A stretch of DNA of 36,287 bases from positions 1 through 36,287 of the forward strand of contig JAKRSB010000020.1 of NCBI GenBank assembly GCA_022402525.1. The letters are read 5' to 3'. The position numbers and the translations under genes were made by a program. The first letter of the stretch is position 1. The number at the start of each line of letters is the position of its first letter. The notes beneath the pieces were generated by a model. The model was not told the DNA's origin. It did no database searches and saw only the letters and a program-made list of their open reading frames with translations. The DNA is from Thermosynechococcaceae cyanobacterium MS004. GTDB taxonomy: Bacteria > Cyanobacteriota > Cyanobacteriia > Thermosynechococcales > Thermosynechococcaceae. Shown here piece by piece: positions 1 through 6,456 of this stretch.

Positions 1-1
1 C

Positions 2-499
2 AGCATTCTACGCCGTCCCAACCCTGCACTCAATCTTTTGTCAGTCAATCAGGATCTATACAGTTGCTATTTCAGTGATGATGATATTGTTCGGCTTCGT
101 GTTTCAAATGCAATGAAGCGCGTCTGTCGAGAGCAACCTGACTGGTTTATTCCATTCCTTGATGGGCTGCTCTATGAAATTGCAAAGATTGAACAAGCTT
201 CAACGCAATGGACGCTTGCAAATTTATTTCAAATGCTTTGGAAGTCAATGGATGAAACACGGCGAAGCAAAGCTAAAGAACTATTAAAATTTAATCTAGA
301 GACATGGAATGATTGGATTGTGTTGAATAATACTATGGATAGTCTGGCAGCATGGTCATCCGATGACATCGAGCTTCGAAATTGGTTAATTCCTAAACTC
401 GATAAATTAAAGAGTGATTCAAGGCGTTCCGTGTCAAACAGAGCGTTGAAAATTCATGCACAGCTTAGCAAATTTGAAGCTTCATGCAAAACATCGTAA
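2..499 (+). CDS. HEAT-repeat-like hypothetical protein, 5' end outside window
   Basis: The frame is open from the left edge (first in-frame codon at 2), so the gene very likely starts upstream; the TTG at 38 is only the first possible start codon inside the window. The visible 165 residues are helical and Trp-rich, with phrases such as RLRVSNAMKRVCREQPDW and a second helix-turn-helix pair in the C-terminal half. This pattern resembles HEAT/ARM-like repeats that bind other proteins, but I recognise no named family. Base composition is more AT-rich than the core genes further right. The gene is followed after about 75 bp by an attC-like site (575-667), so it may be the cargo of an integron cassette. 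Function is unknown. Confidence 0.6.
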   Translation, partial: SILRRPNPALNLLSVNQDLYSCYFSDDDIVRLRVSNAMKRVCREQPDWFIPFLDGLLYEIAKIEQASTQWTLANLFQMLWKSMDETRRSKAKELLKFNLETWNDWIVLNNTMDSLAAWSSDDIELRNWLIPKLDKLKSDSRRSVSNRALKIHAQLSKFEASCKTS

Positions 500-574
500 A
501 TTTGACTTGCTTTGTACTTTTTTCCAATAAATCGAATGCCTCCAGTAAACAATCTATGCAAGTTCGGGGCTGTT

Positions 575-667
575 TTCTAACTACCCTGTGCAGAGGGACG
601 CTCGACCTACACTCACGGGTGGAGCTTTAAACCAAATCTCTCGCGCCCCTGACAGTCCCCGTTAGGT
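575..667 (+). other. attC-like recombination site 1
   Basis: A 93-bp imperfect inverted repeat runs from TTCTAAC (R'' box) to GTTAGGT (R' box, matching GTTRRRY). The inner arms read CTGTGCAGAGGG on the left and, as reverse complement of the right arm, CTGTCAGGGG. They pair perfectly if one G and one A on the left arm are left unpaired, three base pairs apart. Two extrahelical bases on the L'' arm separated by three pairs is the known hallmark of integron attC sites (for example the Vibrio cholerae repeats). R'' deviates from RYYYAAC in its first base. The same architecture recurs at 1284-1375, which is the main reason I trust this call. Not tested by folding or a covariance search. Confidence 0.65.
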
Positions 668-729
668 GAAACAAAGTCGAAAAGTATTGATTTAAGTTGT
701 ACCAGAACTCTATTCATGAACAAACTTGT

Positions 730-912
730 ATGAGGAAGAACAAGCTAAAAAATGGGATTGGTTTGACATTTTTGTCTTTTGTGTCTTTCCTTACTGTTTA
801 TGGCAGCAATTCAGTAATCTATGCACAGTCGAGTAATCCAAATAGTGTTCTCAATGCGACTGAAAACTCCACTCCACTCCACTCCTTGTTTTTTCTTTGG
901 GTTTACTATTAA
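730..912 (+). pseudogene. 5' half of frameshifted cassette membrane-protein gene
   Basis: From the ATG at 730 (a TTG at 697 is also in frame) this reads a basic N-terminus (MRKNKLKNG), a hydrophobic stretch and a likely signal-peptide cleavage near VIYAQS. It then runs through a short Asn/Ser-rich segment into the ACTCC repeat and stops at 912 in the middle of a hydrophobic segment (SLFFLWVYY). The remainder of the protein lies in another frame starting in the overlap at 897. Removing one ACTCC unit joins both halves into a continuous protein of about 184 residues with a signal peptide followed by membrane helices. It is therefore either the OFF state of a slippage-controlled gene or a recent pseudogene. 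I do not recognise the protein family. Confidence 0.5.
866..885. repeat. Pentanucleotide repeat (ACTCC)4
   Basis: Four perfect ACTCC copies lie inside the coding region of the cassette gene. The unit length is not a multiple of three, so copy-number change switches reading frame. With four copies translation ends at 912. With three copies the frame continues through LVFSLGLLLIVFFMVLVLYF to the stop at 1289. Confidence 0.9.
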
Positions 913-1289
913 TAGTCTTTTTTATGGTGCTTGTCCTCTATTTTAATAGAGAACACGGAAAGGAAGCCATGCTGAAGGGACAGTTTGAATTTCAGCGACT
1001 TGCTTTTGCTGCTGTAATACTGACGGGGTTAGGTCTAGTTTTTTTGCAGTCAATGGCTATGTACTATTGGGCTTCTTCTGGGCAAGCAGAAGCTGCGAAA
1101 AGTATATTTGAAACATGCAAGACCGTTATCCCACCTATTATAACTTTGGTCTTAGGGTACTACTTTGGAAAGAGTGATCAACATCAATCTCAAAATAATT
1201 CAAGCAATCCTCAAGATCCGTCGGTCGAAAGTGGGGGAACTCAGAGAACCAAGGGGGTAGAGAGTAAAGGAGTAAATCCTGAAACCTAA
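897..1289 (+). CDS. 3' half of cassette gene: small membrane protein of unknown function
   Basis: This frame encodes three hydrophobic helices (GLLLIVFFMVLVLYF; LAFAAVILTGLGLVFLQSM; TVIPPIITLVLGYYFG) and a polar, Ser/Asn/Gln-rich tail, so the product would sit in the cytoplasmic membrane with a soluble tail. Its only upstream start candidates are the TTG at 897 and the ATG at 924, neither with a convincing ribosome binding site. It is best read as the continuation of the frame that begins at 730. The TAA stop falls within the R'' box of attC-like site 2, as is usual for integron cassette genes. The topology recalls small holin- or effector-like membrane proteins, but no family could be assigned and that comparison is only an impression. 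Confidence 0.5.
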   Translation: MGLLLIVFFMVLVLYFNREHGKEAMLKGQFEFQRLAFAAVILTGLGLVFLQSMAMYYWASSGQAEAAKSIFETCKTVIPPIITLVLGYYFGKSDQHQSQNNSSNPQDPSVESGGTQRTKGVESKGVNPET

Positions 1290-1375
1290 CAAGCGCCTGC
1301 ACACGGAACGGATTGTTACTCTATTTGTGATGTCACAAAGTGTAATGCCGTCCGGTGAGGCGCGGTTCGTTATCC
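1284..1375 (+). other. attC-like recombination site 2
   Basis: A 92-bp imperfect palindrome starts with ACCTAAC (a perfect RYYYAAC R'' box) and ends with GTTATCC. After a five-base spacer (AAGCG) the left arm reads CCTGCACACGG; the reverse complement of the right arm reads CCTCACCGG. They match once one G and one A are bulged out of the left arm, three pairs apart, exactly as in site 1 and as known for attC sites. The R' box departs from GTTRRRY. That would be expected if its last six bases come from the integration target rather than from a cassette. Decisive test: covariance-model search for attC. Confidence 0.7.
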
Positions 1376-1458
1376 AGCAAAATCGTGCTGACGCCATAGG
1401 CACAAAACACGTCCAAAGGCGGAAGAAGAATGCTAAGCAGAATTTGCACAACGGTCAT
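1333..1458 (-). pseudogene. Truncated Pmp3/YqaE-type membrane protein gene
   Basis: On the minus strand an ATG at 1458 opens a 41-residue frame beginning MTVVQILLSILLPPLDVFCA, closely resembling the N-terminal half of small stress-related Pmp3/YqaE proteins (consensus with ILLPPxxVF, then a second helix beginning near IN-ILLTLLG). After STILLDN similarity ends; the last 11 residues are translated attC sequence, and the second helix is missing. The break coincides with the R' crossover point of attC-like site 2 (1369). Inference: the cassette array integrated into, or now abuts, a pmp3 gene and removed its 3' half. A shorter functional peptide cannot be excluded. Confidence 0.5.
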
Positions 1459-1591
1459 GCTCATATCCCATTGCTAATGATGGCTGTAGACATACCGCAA
1501 ACTAAGCAGCAAGACATCTGCCGCTCAATAGAGGCTGCGAAGAATAATTTGTCCACAGCCTCCCGTGATGCTGATACTCCTGCCCAGTGAA

Positions 1592-1624
1592 TATGTCTTA
1601 AGAAATACTCATGCTTAAGACATA
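1592..1624. repeat. Perfect 11-bp inverted repeat
   Basis: TATGTCTTAAG and its exact reverse complement CTTAAGACATA are separated by 11 bases, just beyond the 3' end of the minus-strand gene at 1666-2625. It could form a hairpin in that transcript, but no T-run follows, so a terminator role is uncertain. Confidence 0.5.
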
Positions 1625-1665
1625 CCAATGCTTAGGGCGTACCCATGAACGGCCTACTACAGCGC

Positions 1666-2625
1666 TTAGCGATGCGCCTGAGGCTTTTCAGAGAAACTAG
1701 GGATTTGTCCAAACGGAGTCAAACTACTGTCTGGAGCAGGGTACTTAGGAGAAGCAATGACAGGACTCCCCTGAAGATCAACCGCCAGAGTTGTGCCCTG
1801 GGACTCTCCCAAAATAGACGTGCGGAATAAAACCTGATCTGGGTTGCTCTGGCTCCAGCCCAGCAAGGTTGCAGAATCATAATTGATGGGAAGGGGGGTA
1901 ATTGTTTTGGTCTGGAGCTGATCGCTATGCCAAATCACGGCGTAGTCCGAGGAGACATCGGAGCCAAAAACTGCCTCAAACTGACGCGACAGGAGCTTTT
2001 TGCCGTTGGCAGACCAAGCCGCTGGCACCAGCATGGCAATGGTGCCACGAAGCTGGCGAGCCGATGTTTCTTTAACAGGCCCTTGCCCTAAGTGCATGGA
2101 GGAGGGAATACTCTGCACCACTTTTCCCTGGGCCGTTTTGACAATGAGCTGGCTAAAAATATGGCTCTGCCGAAAGTCTGGAGAAAGCTGTACTTCAATT
2201 TCTGAATGCGCAATCAGCTGACCATTGGGCGATCGCAGCCCTGCCGTAAAGTAGCGAAGCGTAACGGGACGATTTCGCTCAGTGGCGAGGGTTTGCTGTT
2301 CCCAAATCATGCTCCAAGGGAGCGGGTAAGGACTATTTAAGGGATCGTCTTTTGGACTGCCAGCAGGCAGCAGCATTGCGGCAGGGGCAGAGGGCTTTCT
2401 CTGAGTTACCTGCTCTACATTAACTTGAGTTTTTTGGGGAATTGTTTGAGGAATTGCTTGGGGAATTGCTTGGGCATAGTTTATTAGAAAGGATTGCTGG
2501 GCAACGGTCTTTCCCTGAATCCAAAGGGTTGAACTAAGCGCAAACAAACTAGAAAGGACTAAAATTCCAGCAAAAAGTCGGGGAGAATATCCCCGTTGAA
2601 CCACCACACCACCAAGCCCAATCAT
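1666..2625 (-). CDS. Hypothetical exported or membrane-anchored protein
   Basis: The 319-residue product has an N-terminal hydrophobic segment (residues about 15-37) after a short positive stretch (QRGYSPR), consistent with an uncleaved signal anchor or signal peptide. A short imperfect repeat follows (QAIPQAIPQTIPQ, residues about 51-63) and then a soluble beta-rich domain. Tracts such as IWEQQTLATERNRPVTLRYF and KLLSRQFEAVFGSDVSS look like a conserved periplasmic protein rather than an enzyme I can name. The start is the ATG at 2625. It is monocistronic, with the cassette array beyond its 3' end. Function unknown. Confidence 0.75.
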   Translation of the reverse strand: MIGLGGVVVQRGYSPRLFAGILVLSSLFALSSTLWIQGKTVAQQSFLINYAQAIPQAIPQTIPQKTQVNVEQVTQRKPSAPAAMLLPAGSPKDDPLNSPYPLPWSMIWEQQTLATERNRPVTLRYFTAGLRSPNGQLIAHSEIEVQLSPDFRQSHIFSQLIVKTAQGKVVQSIPSSMHLGQGPVKETSARQLRGTIAMLVPAAWSANGKKLLSRQFEAVFGSDVSSDYAVIWHSDQLQTKTITPLPINYDSATLLGWSQSNPDQVLFRTSILGESQGTTLAVDLQGSPVIASPKYPAPDSSLTPFGQIPSFSEKPQAHR

Positions 2626-2858
2626 GGTTATATCTCTGTTGTATGAAAACTTTCGAAGACTGTCCTCTAAGATGTCTGTCAGGAGTTCAGCAGCACGAGG
2701 GCAAAAATGCTCTGTATCTCAGGTATAGCAAGCCCTAAGCGGAAGTGCAATCCTTCCTAAGGCTAGTTCATGAGATGTAATTCATTTGAACAAATAAAAA
2801 GGATTGATCTCCAAAAAAGTTACAAAGGACGAAAGGAAAGGGGCTGAGACTGGGCTAG

Positions 2859-3047
2859 CTAGAAGATTTCTGCCCTGTCTTTTTGTAGTTCTGCTTCTGT
2901 AGATGATGGCAGGCGACTCCGCTCACGGGACTCAATATCGGCAAGGGTGGAAACCCGATGAACGGAGGGCAACTTTCCACCATACCTCAGCGTCAGAGTG
3001 ACTGTAGGATTCAGATATCCCCTGCGGAGATGGTCACGTAAATATGT
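2859..3047 (-). pseudogene. Possible decayed or very short coding region
   Basis: The otherwise empty 2626-3043 stretch contains a minus-strand frame bounded by stops that reads like protein (LTLRYGGKLPSVHR, then TLADIESRERSRLP) and ends EAELQKDRAEIF before a TAG. There is no ATG; the only start would be a TTG at the LPSVHR segment. Its 5' end overlaps the first codons of the plus-strand gene at 3044. It may be the 3' remnant of a lost gene or a 37-residue peptide. Support is only the protein-like residue pattern. I see nothing else in this gap. Confidence 0.22.
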
Positions 3048-3535
3048 CTATGCCAAGTATGTTCACACCAAGATTGAGCTGGTTGGTAACCGCCGCGATC
3101 ACCACGGGCCTCCTCACTCCAACCGCGATCGCAGAATCGGTGCAGGGTGAAAAAATCGTCATTGCCGGGGCAGGGCAAAGCCTGGATGTGCGAGGATACG
3201 CCAAGGGCACAGTATCTCTCTACAAAAACATCGCCGATCGCGACAGTCTTCAAAATCGCTGCATGGGCTACGGCTCACTCCAGCCCGACCATCTTATGGA
3301 AATTCAGAAGCAAACTTCGGAAGTGACCCTCCAGGTCAAAACGCGATCGCAGGACACAACCTTGCTGGTTGAAGGCCCTGACAATCGGTTTTACTGCGTA
3401 GATGATTCTGCTGAAGGCGGCAAGGATGCAGGACTCAGCCTCAAAAATGTAAAAACAGGTTCCTATAAAGTCTGGATAGGCACCTTTGATGCGGGCGTAG
3501 GTGCCCGCTATGTCCTCAACGTCCAGTCAAAATAG
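3044..3535 (+). CDS. Secreted protein resembling pre-peptidase C-terminal (PPC) domains
   Basis: The 163-residue product has a clear signal peptide (hydrophobic core around LVTAAITTGLLTPTAIA, cleavage likely after residue 30). The mature part is a single beta-sandwich-like domain, with the spaced pattern LLVEGPDNRFYCVDDSAEG, a Gly-rich turn and SYKVWIGTFDAG near the end. This pattern is shared with PPC-type domains that accompany secreted proteases, but no protease is attached here. Two Cys (in RCMGYG and FYCVDD) could form a disulfide. It probably acts in the periplasm or outside the cell. Convergent with the antiporter gene that ends at 3583. Confidence 0.7.
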   Translation: MSMPSMFTPRLSWLVTAAITTGLLTPTAIAESVQGEKIVIAGAGQSLDVRGYAKGTVSLYKNIADRDSLQNRCMGYGSLQPDHLMEIQKQTSEVTLQVKTRSQDTTLLVEGPDNRFYCVDDSAEGGKDAGLSLKNVKTGSYKVWIGTFDAGVGARYVLNVQSK

Positions 3536-3582
3536 ACTGGGTAGAGATAGATCAGCTCACTGGGTTAGGAGAGTTAGACATT

Positions 3583-5415
3583 CTAGCCCCCAGGAGGCTG
3601 TTTTGGCGTATGGAGTAGATAGATAACCTGGTCTGCTGGCTGCCATTCCTCATCGGCCTTTGCCAGCCGTAGAGCAGTTTGCCGAATGATGAGCAGCGGA
3701 ATCACTTTGCCAATCATGCTCAAAGCTCGCAGGTGGCCGAGCTGACGCTGAAACTGATCTGGATCTTCATGAAGGGTGGTTTCACTGACCTTGACTTCTT
3801 GAGCTTCAATATAAGCGCTCCAATTCTTGACCGAGAGCTGAGGGGAAAATGCTCGCATCACTTCACGGGTCGCCAAGGTTTCTGTAGGCACCTTCAGTTG
3901 GGAATCAGGAGGAGCTTCGGGGAGCGCCGCCAAGACACGCGGGGGGCGAAACTCTTCTAAAACACGCTGCGCCAGAACTGAATTGACTTCCGGATTGCTG
4001 GTCACGGTCAAAAATGACCCGACAGCTCCCACCCCTGCATCATTGAGAGCCTTCATGTCTAGCGCACTGGTCAGCACCACCTGTAAATCCTCTGCTTGGG
4101 CCTGGGCACAAAAATCTGGATTGGCGTCAATCATCATGACGGCTTCGCCATAGGACTCAATACAGTGGGCAATCATTCGCCCTAGAGGGTTACAGCCCAC
4201 AATCATCGCGCCAGTTGCCTCTGTAGAGCGCAGGCCCAGCCAGGTCGCGACCCACCGCGCCGTTAGTCCCTGAAGGCAAACGGTCAAAATGATCGTGAGA
4301 AATACAAGGGCTTTAATGGCATCCCCCCCGTTGATGCCAGCTTTCGTGAGAGCAATAGAGAAAAGAGACGCCACGGAAGCAGCCACAATGCCCCTGGGTG
4401 CAACCCAGGCGAGAAACGTTTTTTGCCGCCAGTTGAGGTCGCTGTTCCAGGTCGAGACCAGCACGTTGATGGGGCGCACAATCAGCATTAAGCCCAGCAC
4501 CGCCAGCAGTCCCGGCCACCCCAAGGCAAACAAGCCCGCGATCGACAGGTCGGCAGAGAGCAAAATAAACAGGACGGATACCGCCAAAACACTGAGCTGG
4601 TTCTTAAAGCGCCGCAGCAGGCGCTCTTCCGGTAGCCCTGCTGCGCGCAGCATGATGCCCAGCGCCACCGCCATCATCAGCCCAGACTCACTCACCAGTG
4701 CCTGAGATAGCCCAAACAGACCCCAGAGGACAGCTAGCACCGTTAAATTTTTAATATCGTCCGAGAGAAACCTGGCCTTTTTAATAATGAGGCTCAAGAG
4801 CCAGCCACCACCCACGCCCATGAGCCCCCCCAACCCCAGCCGCGAGACCAATCCTTCCAGGACAATTAAGGGATCTGCACTTCCGCGCAGCACAATATTG
4901 AGCACCACAACGGCCAAAATTGCACCAATGGGGTCAATTAAAACGCCCTCTCCCTCTAAAAGCGTCGTAATTCTGCGCTCTGCAGCCACTTGCTTCAAGA
5001 GTGGGGCAACCACCGTAGGGCCTGTGACCACCACCAAAGAAGCATAGATAAACGCAATTTTCCAGGGAAATTCAGCCAGCCAGTGGGCCGCAGCACTGCC
5101 CCCTACCAACGTAATTAGGCTGCCCACAAAAACCAGGTTGCGGAGGCTGCCAGAGACTTCTTTGACTTCCCGCAGGGTTAGGTTTAGACCCCCTTCAAAT
5201 AAAATGATGGCCACGGATAGGGAGACAATGACTTCTAGTCCCTGCCCAAGAAGGTGAGGATGCAGGATACCCAGGGCACTGGGGCCGAGGGCGATGCCAA
5301 AGATGAGCAGAAAAACAATGCTTGGCACCTTGAGGTAGGCAGCCACAACCTGCGCCGAAATTCCGGCAAAAACAGTGATGACAATCAGGAGAGTCAGCTC
5401 TAGATTTTCTTCCAT
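3583..5415 (-). CDS. CPA-family Na+(K+)/H+ antiporter with C-terminal RCK-like domain
   Basis: The 610-residue protein has about 12 hydrophobic helices in residues 5-395, then a soluble TrkA-N/RCK-like Rossmann domain starting near GAMIVGCNPLGRMI (about residue 400) that should bind a nucleotide ligand, and a further C-terminal extension. Antiporter motifs include FGIALGPSALGI, FEGGLNL, TGPTVVAPLL (131-140) and LEGEGVLIDPIGAI (153-166), the last holding the acidic residue (D161) expected in the ion site. Family knowledge: such proteins exchange Na+ or K+ for H+ and serve pH and salt homeostasis. The ATG directly abuts the TAG stop of the upstream carbonic anhydrase gene, implying co-transcription and translational coupling. 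Ion specificity cannot be read from sequence. Confidence 0.9.
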   Translation of the reverse strand: MEENLELTLLIVITVFAGISAQVVAAYLKVPSIVFLLIFGIALGPSALGILHPHLLGQGLEVIVSLSVAIILFEGGLNLTLREVKEVSGSLRNLVFVGSLITLVGGSAAAHWLAEFPWKIAFIYASLVVVTGPTVVAPLLKQVAAERRITTLLEGEGVLIDPIGAILAVVVLNIVLRGSADPLIVLEGLVSRLGLGGLMGVGGGWLLSLIIKKARFLSDDIKNLTVLAVLWGLFGLSQALVSESGLMMAVALGIMLRAAGLPEERLLRRFKNQLSVLAVSVLFILLSADLSIAGLFALGWPGLLAVLGLMLIVRPINVLVSTWNSDLNWRQKTFLAWVAPRGIVAASVASLFSIALTKAGINGGDAIKALVFLTIILTVCLQGLTARWVATWLGLRSTEATGAMIVGCNPLGRMIAHCIESYGEAVMMIDANPDFCAQAQAEDLQVVLTSALDMKALNDAGVGAVGSFLTVTSNPEVNSVLAQRVLEEFRPPRVLAALPEAPPDSQLKVPTETLATREVMRAFSPQLSVKNWSAYIEAQEVKVSETTLHEDPDQFQRQLGHLRALSMIGKVIPLLIIRQTALRLAKADEEWQPADQVIYLLHTPKQPPGG

Positions 5416-6381
5416 CTAGGCTGAGAGATGTTCTGAGAGACGTTCTGGAAGACGTTCTGGGAGACGTTCTGAGCGTTGTCCCAAGATAAAGCGGTGATTG
5501 AGGGGCTGCAAGGGGCGATTGTTATGGTCTACGTAGTTGTGCAGTTGCTCAATCTGTTCCGGAGACAGGGTGATTGGCGATCGCAGGACAATCCACTGCA
5601 CACCTTCTGTACAGGGCGGAGTTGTGAGTGAGCCAATGTATTCATAGTGTGCGGCGGTTGCAGGCAGCAGCTCAGTTAGATCAAGGCTCGGCAATGATGG
5701 GTTAGGGGATAAATTTGAAGATGTGTCTAGAGCGGTTTCCAAAACTTTATCTGAATTTATGGCAAGGTCAGTCGGCGATACGTTGAGGAGAGATTCAAAA
5801 ACAGGGTTCTCCGATCCAGGCTCTAGCAAAACAGCCACAACTAGCGTTTGGCCTTGATCATTGCGATGGACAAAATGGAGTTCTGCCGCAGCGCTATGGT
5901 GATGAATTTGGTGCTCACTAGGGCTATGGACGTGAAACTGGACGAGCTGGTAACTATTCTGGTCAAAGTCTAAAGTATTGCCGACGGGAGCAGAGATCTG
6001 TAAGCGCCGATGCAGCTCCATCTGCTTGAGTGATGGAGTCAGGCCAAGGGTTCCGTAGTGAAACTGAATACTGTGGCTGTTTGCGTCTTGGCTGTTTAAG
6101 CCTTGACTTTGCAAGTCTTGACTTTTTAAGTCTTGGCTTTGCAAGTCTTCATCTAGCCCGTCCTTTGACAATAATTCATCTAAGTCTATGGGAGACTGAG
6201 CCGCTCCTGCGCCACAAAGTCGATATTCTGGGTTTAGCTTGCTCCACACCTTTGCACCATTGGTGTCCGAGTATCCCCAGTCAGTCTCTAAGGCATACGC
6301 TGCCGATAGGGTGCCATCACCCCACAGGGCTCCCCACAGGATCAGCATTAGCGCCAGAAGCACTCCCGTAAGTTGTTTCAT
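5416..6381 (-). CDS. ecaA: Alpha-class carbonic anhydrase, exported
   Basis: The 321-residue protein begins with a signal peptide or anchor (residues 1-30) and continues as an alpha-type carbonic anhydrase that interconverts CO2 and bicarbonate outside the cytoplasm. The zinc ligands are visible as QFHVHSPSEH (H150, H152) and AAELHFVH (H169). The family signature SLTTPPCTEGVQW follows at 251-263, and Cys56 (CGAGAAQSPID) can pair with Cys257. Two low-complexity insertions stand out: SQDL/SQGL repeats at about 81-99, encoded by a DNA repeat at 6088-6149, and a C-terminal repeat RLPERLPERLSE encoded at 5416-5473. It is the first gene of a two-gene unit with the antiporter, to which it is directly joined. 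Localisation (periplasm or thylakoid lumen) is not determined. Confidence 0.93.
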   Translation of the reverse strand: MKQLTGVLLALMLILWGALWGDGTLSAAYALETDWGYSDTNGAKVWSKLNPEYRLCGAGAAQSPIDLDELLSKDGLDEDLQSQDLKSQDLQSQGLNSQDANSHSIQFHYGTLGLTPSLKQMELHRRLQISAPVGNTLDFDQNSYQLVQFHVHSPSEHQIHHHSAAAELHFVHRNDQGQTLVVAVLLEPGSENPVFESLLNVSPTDLAINSDKVLETALDTSSNLSPNPSLPSLDLTELLPATAAHYEYIGSLTTPPCTEGVQWIVLRSPITLSPEQIEQLHNYVDHNNRPLQPLNHRFILGQRSERLPERLPERLSEHLSA

Positions 6382-6456
6382 CCCATTTCCCTTACATCGT
6401 TTGTCTCATATTACCGAGGGTGCAACGCTGATGTTGCATGCTTTACGGCAATATCT

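Larger units (their letters stand above)
662..1369 (+). mobile_element. Putative 708-bp integron gene cassette
   Basis: The segment between the G/TT crossover point of attC-like site 1 and that of attC-like site 2 has the size and order of a gene cassette: a single gene on the plus strand whose TAA stop lies inside the R'' box of the following attC (ACCTAAC). No integrase gene is visible within the window, so the array resembles a cluster of attC sites lacking an integrase. Its AT-rich composition contrasts with the downstream core genes. Boundaries are inferred from the two recombination boxes. Confidence 0.5.

Noticed and set aside
1327-1590. 87-codon plus-strand open frame after the second attC site
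   Set aside because: It begins inside the attC palindrome and is antisense to the Pmp3-like frame, whose residues match a known family; composition looks random.
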